Source of the DNA: a virus
Virus record (IMG/VR): IMGVR_UViG_3300023174_003073
Coordinates: 1 to 64,000 of that record
Length of the DNA: 64,000 bases
Reading direction: 5' to 3' (one strand)
Positions within the stretch are counted from its first letter, which is position 1; the number at the start of each line of letters is the position of its first letter. Under the pieces are notes generated by a model. It was not told the origin of the DNA. It saw nothing but the letters and a program-made list of their open reading frames with translations, and made no database searches. This document shows positions 47,040 through 55,471 of this stretch, one piece after another. A program made the translations under genes and the position numbers.

Positions 47040-47309
47040 TTAGACGCCGAGTGCCAATGCACGATAGCCAGCGGCTACGATTTCACGGCTAGGAGTACCT
47101 AAACGGTACTTGGTGCTAACACGACCTTTAGTGTCGGTGTGTTGATTTGCATAGATAGCAAAACCACCACGCAAACGCAAATCACTAACAGTTGCTGTTG
47201 GGTTAGCAATGCCAAAACGTGATTTGATTTGTGCCGCTGTCAGTTTCTCACCTGACTTGAATGCCTCGATAAGGCGTTCTTGTTTAGTTACAGTTACTTG
47301 CTTGTTCAT
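47040..47309 (-). CDS. Helix-turn-helix protein, 89 aa
   Basis: Start at ATG 47309 (MNKQVTVTKQERLIEAF). LTAAQIKSRFGIANPTATVSDLR is a winged-helix type HTH; the end is a small wing. Own promoter and terminator make it a monocistronic unit, as expected of a regulator. Confidence 0.75.
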   Translation of the reverse strand: MNKQVTVTKQERLIEAFKSGEKLTAAQIKSRFGIANPTATVSDLRLRGGFAIYANQHTDTKGRVSTKYRLGTPSREIVAAGYRALALGV

Positions 47310-47353
47310 AATTTTCTTTCTTAAAAAAATCGTTGCTCTCACAACGTATAAAG

Positions 47354-47382
47354 ATTATAATACAAATAGAGGAGTAATACAA
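47354..47382 (-). promoter_or_regulatory. Promoter of the HTH gene
   Basis: Minus strand TTGTAT (47377-47382), 17-nt spacer, TATAAT (47354-47359). Confidence 0.65.
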
Positions 47383-47418
47383 CAGTATTTGGTAAACTGT
47401 TTTATAATGTTTACCCGT

Positions 47419-48123
47419 TTAGTCTTTAACTAAAGTTCCGTTAGGACCCAACTTACCTTCTACCCCAATTGGTTGGATTTCTTGCACCAGTGAATCGGGT
47501 AGATATTGATACAACAAATGTTCAATGTCAATATACTTACCTTCACTTAGTTTCTTTTTCATTTCTTTAACTGCGGTTTCATAGAATACAATAACACGCT
47601 CGTTCATTGCAATTGGCCATGACCAAAGCCTACTCATGCGTTGAAATGGTACACCTATAACATCTAATGGAAATTGACTATTGTATTTTTTAGTGGATAC
47701 AATCTTCTTTGGGTCATAAGTTGATGTATCAAAATTTTCATTCAAGTAATATCTACCTGATAGTTTGAATATTCTATCGACTCCGGTAAACAAGTCATGT
47801 TCTCTTAGAACCTTTAACCCATTATGAAAGCACATCACTTCGCACAAATTCTTTACAATGTCCCAGCTATCTGTAGCATTGTAAACTTCATGTACGTAAG
47901 CCTCATTGGAAAAATTCAATACATAGTGTGAATTATCTTGAAGGACCTTTAAGGTTTCTTCATCTAAAGGAACGCCAGATGATTCAAAGATGACGATTTT
48001 TGAATCGGGAGCCCTTGCTTGGACACTCCCTATTGTAGCAAGGGTTTGTGACAATCTCACTTCTTTAGAAAATGCCCCAAACCTTGTATTGACTGCGCTA
48101 GTGATTATAAATAAATTTTGCAT
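47419..48123 (-). CDS. Putative glycosyltransferase-like protein, 234 aa
   Basis: LFIITSAVNTRFGAFSKEVR, LATIGSVQARAPDSKIVIFESSG and HDLFTGVDRIFKLSGRYYLN suggest a nucleotide-sugar (GT-A-like) fold, but no clear DxD was confirmed. Found in large phages as a hypothetical protein. Its ATG overlaps the stop of the gene upstream. Confidence 0.55.
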   Translation of the reverse strand: MQNLFIITSAVNTRFGAFSKEVRLSQTLATIGSVQARAPDSKIVIFESSGVPLDEETLKVLQDNSHYVLNFSNEAYVHEVYNATDSWDIVKNLCEVMCFHNGLKVLREHDLFTGVDRIFKLSGRYYLNENFDTSTYDPKKIVSTKKYNSQFPLDVIGVPFQRMSRLWSWPIAMNERVIVFYETAVKEMKKKLSEGKYIDIEHLLYQYLPDSLVQEIQPIGVEGKLGPNGTLVKD

Positions 48124-48965
48124 TAAACTTCCAAATATTTTAACTGGAAGATATCAGCATGTTCATCCCAACCACCGTAACCTCGTGGGTTACATACGAT
48201 TCGTGTTTCACCAATCATATAGTCAAATGGGTCATGTGTATGACCATGAGTCCATAGTTTAATCTGAGGATGATCCAAAATGAATTCGCTCAAATCACTG
48301 TGATAACCACCGTTCATCAAATCTTGCCCATGATATTTTTCATGTATACTCATGTGACTAGGACTGTGATGACCGACAATAACTACCTTATCTTCCTTCA
48401 TATTACTTAGCATAAGTTTAAAGTAGCTTAAAGTTTGTTGGTGGCGATACATGCTATGTGCTGGACGCAATTTAGTGTATCCATGTTCATCATTACGAAT
48501 AACACGATAGTCATTCATCATGTCCTGCAATGCATGAAGTGTTAATGGATCACCCTTATTACAGTCTGTCCATAATGTAGCACCAATGAAAGTAATATCA
48601 TTGATTTTCTTAGTATCGTTTTCAAGGAAGTAGATGTTTGGGTATCTTGCACACTCGTCACGTAAGTGTTGGATACTAGCTTTCCAACGACCATGGTAGA
48701 ATTCGTGATTGCCTGCAATATAAATTACATGTGGGAATTGAAAACTACAACGACTTAGAAAATCACGGAATCGCAATGCAGTTTCTTGTCTACGACCTAA
48801 GTTAGGGATGTTAACTGGGTCATTGGGATGTACGGGTGGATGGTTGTGTAAATCTTCCGCAGTCATAATATCACCGCTTAGGATAAGGACCTCTGCATCT
48901 TCCTCATTCTTGAGGTTGATGTCCATGAATTCAAGGTGTAAATCACTGCATACTGCTATCTTCAT
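48123..48965 (-). CDS. Metallophosphoesterase
   Basis: 280 aa from ATG 48965 (MKIAVCSDLHLEF). Motifs: SDLHLEF, LSGDIM, AGNHEFYHG, VGHHSPS, THGHTHDPFDY, all present. This resembles small Ser/Thr-phosphatase-like or YkuE-type esterases. Substrate unknown. TAATG overlap with the gene upstream. Confidence 0.88.
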   Translation of the reverse strand: MKIAVCSDLHLEFMDINLKNEEDAEVLILSGDIMTAEDLHNHPPVHPNDPVNIPNLGRRQETALRFRDFLSRCSFQFPHVIYIAGNHEFYHGRWKASIQHLRDECARYPNIYFLENDTKKINDITFIGATLWTDCNKGDPLTLHALQDMMNDYRVIRNDEHGYTKLRPAHSMYRHQQTLSYFKLMLSNMKEDKVVIVGHHSPSHMSIHEKYHGQDLMNGGYHSDLSEFILDHPQIKLWTHGHTHDPFDYMIGETRIVCNPRGYGGWDEHADIFQLKYLEV

Positions 48966-49102
48966 TATCCAAACATCCATTCAGCAAGTTTCATACCTGC
49001 AGCCAAACAAAATATCATAAAAGGAAATCCTACTAGTGCAATGCATATTAGTAGTACCTCAAACTTTACCCAACTATTTTTTTGTAAATTAAATTTACTC
49101 AT
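48965..49102 (-). CDS. Small membrane protein, 45 aa
   Basis: MSKFNLQKNSWVKFEV then a hydrophobic helix (LLICIALVGFPFMIF). Overlaps the SWIM gene by 8 bp and the phosphoesterase start by one base, so it is in the same operon. Confidence 0.6.
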   Translation of the reverse strand: MSKFNLQKNSWVKFEVLLICIALVGFPFMIFCLAAGMKLAEWMFG

Positions 49103-49430
49103 TCTTCAACTCCGAAATGTGTTTACAACTACCACGATACATATATCCAGGGCATGTACATGTCTTTTCTTCTGTATCAATACTATATATATTACCTTTG
49201 CTACCGGAGACTTTAATTATTGTTGACTTTTCTTTAATCTTTTTGAAAGGGCTAACCTTCAATGCTTGAAACTTGCGACCACGTTTGTCTATTGTGATCG
49301 GGTTCTTAAAATAAAAGGGAGCAGTGTCGCCTACTTTGATGTATGCAATCATTTTAGATCCATCTAGTAGATAGGTATGATTAGCGTTATTGCTATCGTT
49401 CCAGACTGTAGTCTCGACAACTGCTTCCAT
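49095..49430 (-). CDS. SWIM zinc-finger protein
   Basis: 111 aa. The end, TCTCPGYMYRGSCKHIS, is a SWIM domain (CxC-xn-CxH). A beta-rich N-half precedes it. SWIM domains bind DNA or proteins; here it stands alone. Confidence 0.8.
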   Translation of the reverse strand: MEAVVETTVWNDSNNANHTYLLDGSKMIAYIKVGDTAPFYFKNPITIDKRGRKFQALKVSPFKKIKEKSTIIKVSGSKGNIYSIDTEEKTCTCPGYMYRGSCKHISELKNE

Positions 49431-49432
49431 GC

Positions 49433-49897
49433 TTATACTTCCTGTGATTCTTTATCTTTAGCCAATTCTTTTGACAACAAATGAAAATTCTCGTCACCTT
49501 GATACATAACATACCAAGTGTCATCTTTCATAATATATGCAAACTCACACCAACCATCATTGAAATGTTCAATCAATGATTCTTTGCTAGTATGTGTGAC
49601 AAACTCTTGACCTTCTTCATCACGGTCACGACCATAGAATGTAGTCATGTTGCCATACTTATCTTCCCATGCACTTGCAGACATGCCGGGAATGTCAAAC
49701 GCACTGAAGGGGTGTTTTCTACCAATGTTAGCTTTGAGACTAGAGATATTGCCCAACGCAACAAGGTTGTTTGCTTTAGGTGAATCGTAATGTTTTTGCA
49801 AAATACGACCATTGTGTGATAGATAGCCATCCCAATGACAATAAACTGTTTTGTAATTGTTACCATGAACAACTGCGATTAGTGAACGTGTACCCAT
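49433..49897 (-). CDS. Conserved hypothetical protein, 154 aa
   Basis: MGTRSLIAVVHGNNY start and HWDGYLSHNGRILQKHY, a signature shared by an uncharacterised bacterial and phage family. Own cassette promoter. RBS CAGGAGTT. Confidence 0.72.
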   Translation of the reverse strand: MGTRSLIAVVHGNNYKTVYCHWDGYLSHNGRILQKHYDSPKANNLVALGNISSLKANIGRKHPFSAFDIPGMSASAWEDKYGNMTTFYGRDRDEEGQEFVTHTSKESLIEHFNDGWCEFAYIMKDDTWYVMYQGDENFHLLSKELAKDKESQEV

Positions 49898-49930
49898 TGC
49901 AAACTCCTGTTGTTTACTGTTTAAGATTCT

Positions 49931-49959
49931 ATTATATACCCAAAGTGATTTATTGTCAA
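49931..49959 (-). promoter_or_regulatory. Sigma70 promoter cassette, type A leader
   Basis: Minus strand TTGACA (49954-49959), 17-nt spacer, TATAAT (49931-49936), then AGAATCTTAAACAGTAAAC. Confidence 0.92.
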
Positions 49960-49960
49960 G

Positions 49961-50392
49961 TCAATAACCTGTACACTCTACCCTACCGCCAAGTCGCTCA
50001 CGGCAATCGTAATTTCTGTAACCCTGGTCTTGTGAAGTTTGGGCATTGGTCTTTTGATGGAGATTATTCATAAATTGGTCATGACTTACTTGTGCAGCCG
50101 CCCGTTCAGTAGCCTGCTGATTTCGAGTACTAATTATTACATTTTGAACACACTGTGAATGAGGTACTGTTCCTGCTTGGAAGCCCATTGAGTTACATTG
50201 TGCCTTTGCAGATTTTAGCATTTTTTCATTACTCCATTGGATTACTTCATCTGAGCAAACTCCATAACCACATAATATTTTAGCACCAAATGACGGCTCT
50301 GTGGATCCAACTTTTGATCCAACATTCATATTACTACTAGCACACCCAGTAAACATAGAACTAACTAAAACCAAAAGGGCAATTCGTTTCAT
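49961..50392 (-). CDS. Lipoprotein, 143 aa
   Basis: Signal peptide with lipobox FTGC at residue 17 and Ser after the Cys, favouring outer-membrane sorting. Mature part Gln/Asn-rich with four more Cys. Function unknown. Confidence 0.75.
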   Translation of the reverse strand: MKRIALLVLVSSMFTGCASSNMNVGSKVGSTEPSFGAKILCGYGVCSDEVIQWSNEKMLKSAKAQCNSMGFQAGTVPHSQCVQNVIISTRNQQATERAAAQVSHDQFMNNLHQKTNAQTSQDQGYRNYDCRERLGGRVECTGY

Positions 50393-50403
50393 TTTGTTTC
50401 CTT

Positions 50404-50571
50404 TTACGCAAATGTATTGGTAGTACTATCTTTCACCACCTTAAAGGCTTCTAATGTCTTTTTGGGTTGTGCTAGGGGATTCTTTGCAATAAATTGCATC
50501 ATTGCAAAAGAGGTCAAGCCCAAAAACTTAGCTTCCTTGTTAATCACATTGAGAGCGGTTTCTAATTTCAT
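50404..50571 (-). CDS. Small protein, 55 aa
   Basis: MKLETALNVINKEAKFLGL start, helical and basic. AAGGAGTTAAC before ATG. Sits between the lipoprotein and the 90-aa gene, same strand. No family recognised. Confidence 0.65.
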   Translation of the reverse strand: MKLETALNVINKEAKFLGLTSFAMMQFIAKNPLAQPKKTLEAFKVVKDSTTNTFA

Positions 50572-50580
50572 GTTAACTCC

Positions 50581-50853
50581 TTAAACCAAATCTAATTGAA
50601 TTTGCTTGTTGCGAATTGTAGTACCGAGACCTGTTGGGACAGGCTTGCGAGTTGCCTCTGCCATTCTACGCTCGTAAGACAACTGAATCAATGCTTCCCA
50701 AACCAGTGTACGTGCAAGAGTGGTAGCAAACATTTCAGTCATTTGGCTGATTGTCATATACAGACCGATTTCGTTTTCGGATCCGTCACCTTTGAAAATC
50801 ACACGAAATTTTTGTGAATTTTTGAAACCTTCAATCACTGTTTTTGTACGCAT
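50581..50853 (-). CDS. Hypothetical protein, 90 aa
   Basis: Start at ATG 50853 (MRTKTVIEGFKNSQ); the longer frame crosses the promoter. Helical C-half. RBS AAAGGAC. Confidence 0.66.
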   Translation of the reverse strand: MRTKTVIEGFKNSQKFRVIFKGDGSENEIGLYMTISQMTEMFATTLARTLVWEALIQLSYERRMAEATRKPVPTGLGTTIRNKQIQLDLV

Positions 50854-50886
50854 TTGCAAGTCCTTTTCTTTACTGTTTAAGATTCT

Positions 50887-50915
50887 ATTATATACCCAAA
50901 TCCAATTACTGTCAA
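50887..50915 (-). promoter_or_regulatory. Sigma70 promoter cassette, type A leader
   Basis: Minus strand TTGACA (50910-50915), 17-nt spacer, TATAAT (50887-50892). Overlaps the end of the small gene upstream. Confidence 0.92.
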
Positions 50916-51022
50916 GTTTTGGCAAGAACTTCATCGATTTGTTGTAATACTTTTTTCTGAGCAAGTGAGCCCGGCACCAATGAGAATGCTTTTCTGTAAA
51001 GTTTCAGTAATTCAATATTCAT
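50912..51022 (-). CDS. Small protein, 36 aa
   Basis: MNIELLKLYRKAFSLVPG, helical. AAAGGAGCAC before ATG and a cassette promoter upstream support expression; the stop lies in the next gene's -35 box. No family recognised. Confidence 0.6.
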   Translation of the reverse strand: MNIELLKLYRKAFSLVPGSLAQKKVLQQIDEVLAKT

Positions 51023-51052
51023 TGTGTGCTCCTTTAATCAATCAATACAAGT

Positions 51053-51081
51053 ATTATATACCCAAAGTGATTTATTGTCAA
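51053..51081 (-). promoter_or_regulatory. Sigma70 promoter cassette, type B leader
   Basis: Minus strand TTGACA (51076-51081), 17-nt spacer, TATAAT (51053-51058), then TTGTATTGATTGATTAAAGG as at 28756. Confidence 0.92.
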
Positions 51082-51281
51082 TTTTCCTGCATCATTTTCT
51101 GAAAGGATTGCATCATATTTAGGGCTTTTTTCATTGCCAAGTCAGGATCTTGTTGCTGTACGCAAATAGCTTTAACTTCCTGAGCCTTCAATTCTAATAC
51201 TTGAGTATTACAAGATTTCAAATCTGAATACGATCCTACTGTATTGAGAGCGGTGCCAAGAATGATTACTAAATTATACAT
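51078..51281 (-). CDS. Small exported protein, 67 aa
   Basis: Start at ATG 51281 with AAAGGAC. Short hydrophobic leader (MYNLVIILGTALNTVG) and two Cys; GSYSDLKSC parallels GNYTGMNSC in the next gene, so the pair look like tandem paralogues. Confidence 0.62.
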   Translation of the reverse strand: MYNLVIILGTALNTVGSYSDLKSCNTQVLELKAQEVKAICVQQQDPDLAMKKALNMMQSFQKMMQEN

Positions 51282-51283
51282 TT

Positions 51284-51502
51284 TTAGTCCTTTAACACGG
51301 GAATACAAATGTATTCTTTTTTATTTTGCATGATAGAGGTAATACTTTTCTCTACTTCTGGTAAAGTCTGACCTGGAGGATTCATACGGGCACTGTATAT
51401 TGCACGTATTGCATTTTGACAACTATTCATACCAGTGTAATTGCCTAAAAATGCAGGAGTTGAACCTGACATAATGAATACTAAAACATACATGCTGTTC
51501 AT
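51284..51502 (-). CDS. Small exported protein, 72 aa, paralogue
   Basis: Leader MYVLVFIMSGSTPAF, then GNYTGMNSCQNAIRAIY. Same layout as the downstream 67-aa protein, 2 nt away. RBS GAGGGG. Confidence 0.62.
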   Translation of the reverse strand: MNSMYVLVFIMSGSTPAFLGNYTGMNSCQNAIRAIYSARMNPPGQTLPEVEKSITSIMQNKKEYICIPVLKD

Positions 51503-51503
51503 A

Positions 51504-51704
51504 TCAACCCCTCAGTACATCAAAGATGGAATTTTGCAGAAGGGCGACCTCGTCACGGTCAACGTAAAAGTCGGTACGAGGATCGTAGTACTCACCTTCT
51601 TTAGGATCGTAATACAGAACCTGACCATTGGGGTAGTGAAACGGACCCTCGAGACCCTTGCGAGGACCGTATTCTTTATTATGCTTGAAAACAACGTAAG
51701 ACAT
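51504..51704 (-). CDS. Tyr/Pro-rich small protein, 66 aa
   Basis: MSYVVFKHNKEYGPRKG with YYDPKEGEYYDPRTDFY. Own cassette promoter and AAAGGAGTC. No family recognised. Confidence 0.65.
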   Translation of the reverse strand: MSYVVFKHNKEYGPRKGLEGPFHYPNGQVLYYDPKEGEYYDPRTDFYVDRDEVALLQNSIFDVLRG

Positions 51705-51733
51705 AGAGACTCCTTTTCACTACAGAAGCCTCT

Positions 51734-51762
51734 ATTGTATACCCAAAGTGATTTACTGTCAA
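51734..51762 (-). promoter_or_regulatory. Sigma70 promoter cassette
   Basis: Minus strand TTGACA (51757-51762), 17-nt spacer, TACAAT (51734-51739). The -35 overlaps the clpP stop region. Confidence 0.88.
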
Positions 51763-52346
51763 CCGCGCTTTGTAACTATTTCGTCTACAAGACCATAGTC
51801 TAATGCTTGTTGGGCACTCATAAAATTGTCTCGTTCCATGTCAGCTTGTAGTACATCAAAAGTTTTACCTTTAGAATTATGCTTAACATAGATTTCAGTG
51901 AGGTTCTTTTTCATAGATATAATTTCATTGACTTGAATCAGCATATCAGTTGCTTGACCTCTTGCACCACCTGAGGGTTGGTGAATCATATGTCGTGCGT
52001 TTGGCAACATAAAACGTTTACCGGGTGATCCTGCTTGTGCAAGCAAACTGCCCATGCTACATGCTTGACCCATTACGATTGTATGAATATTAGGCTTGAC
52101 AAATTGCATAGCATCATAGATAGCCATACCTGCAGTTACACTACCGCCGGGTGAATTGATATACATTGAGATATCTTTTTCACCCTCTGATTCTAAGAAT
52201 AGTAATTGGGCAACGATAAGATTTGCCATTTGGTCGTGTACTTCACCCTCAAGCAAAATTACACGGTCACGCAATAAGCGACTGTAGATATCATAGCTAC
52301 GTTCACCTTTAGCTGTTTGTTCAATAACGATTGGGACTAAACTCAT
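51759..52346 (-). CDS. clpP: ClpP protease subunit
   Basis: 195 aa, close to the length of mature ClpP. Catalytic triad: Ser97 in GQACSMGS, His122 in MIHQPSGG and Asp173 in [23 protein letters not shown] is the usual substrate-binding strand. The N-terminal propeptide is short. It forms a tetradecameric barrel with an AAA partner; the phage ClpX at 58.5 kb has the IGF docking loop. It may form mixed complexes with host ClpP. Confidence 0.95.
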   Translation of the reverse strand: MSLVPIVIEQTAKGERSYDIYSRLLRDRVILLEGEVHDQMANLIVAQLLFLESEGEKDISMYINSPGGSVTAGMAIYDAMQFVKPNIHTIVMGQACSMGSLLAQAGSPGKRFMLPNARHMIHQPSGGARGQATDMLIQVNEIISMKKNLTEIYVKHNSKGKTFDVLQADMERDNFMSAQQALDYGLVDEIVTKRG

Positions 52347-52366
52347 ATTGTTCCTTAAAAAACTCT

Positions 52367-52394
52367 ATTATACAGAGTTTTAAATACAAGTCAA
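52367..52394 (-). promoter_or_regulatory. clpP promoter
   Basis: Minus strand TTGACT (52389-52394), 16-nt spacer, TATAAT (52367-52372). Confidence 0.78.
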
Positions 52395-52403
52395 CAACTT
52401 TGG

Positions 52404-53825
52404 TTACGTGTCAGTCACACTGAAACTTAGTTTTTGTGCATTTGGTGAAGCAGAACTTGATTTGCTATACATTTCAACATGCCCATTAACTGTGCCTGGC
52501 CATAATACATCAGCAAACAATTTACCTTGCCGCTCACGTGAAAAGATTTGGACAAAGTTGTAGCCCAAAACTTCTAGTACAGTTTTCCTAAATGCAGGAT
52601 ATACATTTTTTATATTGACTAGATCCATTACAATTTTGTTTAATTGATAATGTACCTTACCAAAATGACTCCCGCTCAATTCACCTCTAACAGCCTTGAT
52701 GTTTGTTAACTTAATAAACTTTCTAGGACAAGGTAATGTTGGATCTTCTAGTGTATCTAGCAGTCTATTGTATTCACCTTCAGTTACGGGGAAAATAGCC
52801 TTAATAAAATCAGGTACTTTATCAGGTACAGTATTAATTAGTAACTGCATTAATCTGAACGGTTGTTGTAACGCACTAGCCGCACGTGCTTCATCAAGTA
52901 ATTTTACAACATTTGCAATATTTTTATTTTTAGTGCTACGAATACTTTCTGGAACAATTAAGTTGTCCATACTAGGAGGTGCACCTTTGTCAGCACCTTT
53001 AGCACTTAGTTTCAAAACGTGACCTGTTGCACTGTTCTGTAATGCTAGACTGTCTGCAAGAGGTGTGTTTGTTGACTTAGGAAAATATAATATTAAATTA
53101 CTCATGGATGCTTGGTCAACATTCATAAATTCAAAAAAGGCATCACTATTGGGGAAGTTAGCAATACCTTGAACTAGTTGTTGAACACCCAAGTATTCTC
53201 CTGCATAGTCACGAATTGCCTTCAGTGCTGGTACAGGAAGATCCTTCTTACTTGGCATAGTTGGAACTTGCCCTGCAGAGATTTGCTTAGACATTCCAAT
53301 AACTGCATGACCTACTAATCCTGCACCCTGAAGAATCTTATCAGACTGAATCATTTGACCTAATACACCTGCTCTAAATGCGCCGGTTGACATAGCAATC
53401 TTCAATGCATTAGGATCATCAGGGTTGAACTTTTTCTCTGTTCCTGAGATAGATAAATTGGATGGTTTGATGGGTAATGCTTCCTTGCCCCCTGGGTTAT
53501 CAACTGCACTCACACCACCAAATTCTTTAGTTTTTTCTAGCATTGCTAGGGTTATTGGGCGGCCATCAGCCGCTATAAAGTTGTTAGGGAACTCACGGTA
53601 ACTATTTGTAGTAATAGTTTTAAGTAAAGCAAGGATATTTCTATCTTTTTTCAAGACTACTTGTCCCCCACCGCCAACTAAGTGAAAGGGTAAACCTGAA
53701 GCATACATTTTTACAAAGTTATCTATGCGACTTTGTTTGGCTGCTTGAGGTCCAAAATCACCTTTCTCTATTTTGCGTTCAGTCAAGATAGTTTTTGATT
53801 CAGTAATAAATTCAGTCGCTCTCAT
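52404..53825 (-). CDS. Tagged internal-protein candidate, 473 aa
   Basis: N-terminus MRATEFITESKTILTE resembles that of the lysozyme fusion at 35051 and the T4 capsid-targeting tag. The rest is mixed alpha/beta with FHLVGGGGQVVLKKD and FPVTEGEYNRLLDTLEDP. The C-terminus QKLSFSVTDT parallels QKLSFSASK in the fusion protein. No catalytic family recognised. Probably packaged in the head. Confidence 0.65.
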   Translation of the reverse strand: MRATEFITESKTILTERKIEKGDFGPQAAKQSRIDNFVKMYASGLPFHLVGGGGQVVLKKDRNILALLKTITTNSYREFPNNFIAADGRPITLAMLEKTKEFGGVSAVDNPGGKEALPIKPSNLSISGTEKKFNPDDPNALKIAMSTGAFRAGVLGQMIQSDKILQGAGLVGHAVIGMSKQISAGQVPTMPSKKDLPVPALKAIRDYAGEYLGVQQLVQGIANFPNSDAFFEFMNVDQASMSNLILYFPKSTNTPLADSLALQNSATGHVLKLSAKGADKGAPPSMDNLIVPESIRSTKNKNIANVVKLLDEARAASALQQPFRLMQLLINTVPDKVPDFIKAIFPVTEGEYNRLLDTLEDPTLPCPRKFIKLTNIKAVRGELSGSHFGKVHYQLNKIVMDLVNIKNVYPAFRKTVLEVLGYNFVQIFSRERQGKLFADVLWPGTVNGHVEMYSKSSSASPNAQKLSFSVTDT

Positions 53826-53861
53826 TCTACAAATTCCTAAGTAATGTAGTATTTATCTTAA

Positions 53862-54335
53862 TTACGACTTAAATAAATCTTGTTTTTTGAACCATTGTCT
53901 GGTAGAATAGCAGGTTTTGATTGAAATATTATGCTCCCACATCTTCAACTGATATCTATAAAAGCTAGGACCGTGACTCATAACTCTATTCTTACGACCA
54001 TGACTGAATACATCCCATTGATATTGATGTGCCATTTCATGTGCTAACATTGTTACCATCCATTGTGTGCAGTACCATTTATCACTTAATTTGATCCTAC
54101 AGTAGGTTCCATTATAATACGGGTTGTCTTCCCCGTAACACATACCCCAATACTCACGGCAAGTGCCCAACTTAATGTTGGGCCTAATTAAAATATTATC
54201 AAAAACTTGCTCGTTTAGCAAATCATATACATGCTCCACGTCATCTAAGTCTGGTCTAAATAGTAGTCTTTTTTGCGCGGTGACTCCGGGCAAAGGTAAA
54301 TCCATCAATTCTCGCAATGACAAGGACTTGAACAT
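53862..54335 (-). CDS. SprT-like zinc metallopeptidase
   Basis: 157 aa. MLAHEMAHQYQWD holds the HExxH zinc site and a third His follows in the SHGPSFY segment. SprT/Spartan domains cleave DNA-bound proteins; stand-alone versions are common in large phages. Start ATG 54335. Confidence 0.8.
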   Translation of the reverse strand: MFKSLSLRELMDLPLPGVTAQKRLLFRPDLDDVEHVYDLLNEQVFDNILIRPNIKLGTCREYWGMCYGEDNPYYNGTYCRIKLSDKWYCTQWMVTMLAHEMAHQYQWDVFSHGRKNRVMSHGPSFYRYQLKMWEHNISIKTCYSTRQWFKKQDLFKS

Positions 54336-54401
54336 ATAGTATTTATGAAAAAATATGCTTTGGAACCAGCCATCATAAATATTAGTTCAAGGAGATTTAC
54401 T

Positions 54402-54701
54402 ATGGAAGTTATTATCATTATTGCTATTATCGTAGCAATTGGTTACGCATTATACAGTACATTCGGAAGCAAATCCCCAGCTGTACAACAAGAAGTTGCT
54501 AAGGTTGAGGAAGTTGCTAAAGAAGTAGTTACTGAAGTTAAAGCAGAAGTAGCCGCTGTTAAGGAAGTTGCTAAAAAGACTACAACCCGTGCTAAAAAAG
54601 CATTGGATGTTAATCAAGATGGCAAAGTTAATGCTCAAGATGCAGTTGCTGCCGTTAAAAAAGTAGCCGCTAAAACATCTAAAGCTAAACCAAAAGCGTA
54701 A
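54402..54701 (+). CDS. Membrane protein with dockerin-like Ca loop
   Basis: 99 aa from ATG 54402 with AAGGAG upstream. One N-terminal transmembrane helix (IIIIAIIVAIGYALY), a Val/Lys/Glu coiled region, and DVNQDGKVNAQDAVAAVK, a single EF-hand/dockerin calcium loop, then a Lys-rich tail. Function unknown. Confidence 0.7.
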   Translation: MEVIIIIAIIVAIGYALYSTFGSKSPAVQQEVAKVEEVAKEVVTEVKAEVAAVKEVAKKTTTRAKKALDVNQDGKVNAQDAVAAVKKVAAKTSKAKPKA

Positions 54702-54763
54702 TATATACTGCTTTATTGCGAAATAGGGCAACAGCCCTATTTCCATATAATTTATAAGAAAAT

Positions 54764-55471
54764 ATGATTCTTGGTTTTGATGTAATCAGTGATTTAAATT
54801 TATCAGAGAACGACACCTTTATATGGGAAGATAAACCCACAAGTTTATATTGTATTGTTGCAGGTAATATAAGTGATGATTTGGCAATGGTACAGACAGT
54901 ATTAGACATTCTAGGTAATTGCTATCAGGGTGTCTTTTTTATTGACGGTGCGTTAGAACATAGCACTGTTATCATTAGAGAAAAACGAAACAAAGAAATT
55001 GAAGATATTTGCAAACCGTTGAAAAATGTAATCTACCTACATGACAATGTAGTAGTGTTAAATGAAATTGCAATTGTGGGGGTCAACGGATGGCATGGTA
55101 ATTATAGCCCTAAGAATAAAATGGCTGAGATAGAATTGATATGTGCAGGCTATCAGGATGTTTCATATCTATGTAGTACTGTTCATAGACTTCAATTGCA
55201 CTCAGAAGTTAAACATATTGTTGTTGTTTCTAGTTGTGTTCCAACTGAAAAATTATACTATGGTGAACAACCAAATATGCATGAGACAGGTCCGATAACT
55301 GATGCATTAGAATATGATACTGAAAAGAAAATATCTCATTGGGTGTTTGGTACATATGGAAAAATAGTTGATACAGTCATGGACAATATCAACTATCTTA
55401 ATAACCCATGTAACGGGCGTAACCCTTATTACGCTAAACGTATAGAGTTTAAGACTCTTCCTCAATTTTAA
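54764..55471 (+). CDS. Degenerate metallophosphoesterase-like protein
   Basis: 235 aa. The fold order is that of calcineurin-like esterases (IVAGNISDD, GVNGWHGNY, VVVSSCVP, HWVFGTYGK), but the metal-binding Asp/His motifs are mostly replaced, so catalysis is doubtful. It converges on clpS with a 23-bp overlap. Confidence 0.55.
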   Translation: MILGFDVISDLNLSENDTFIWEDKPTSLYCIVAGNISDDLAMVQTVLDILGNCYQGVFFIDGALEHSTVIIREKRNKEIEDICKPLKNVIYLHDNVVVLNEIAIVGVNGWHGNYSPKNKMAEIELICAGYQDVSYLCSTVHRLQLHSEVKHIVVVSSCVPTEKLYYGEQPNMHETGPITDALEYDTEKKISHWVFGTYGKIVDTVMDNINYLNNPCNGRNPYYAKRIEFKTLPQF

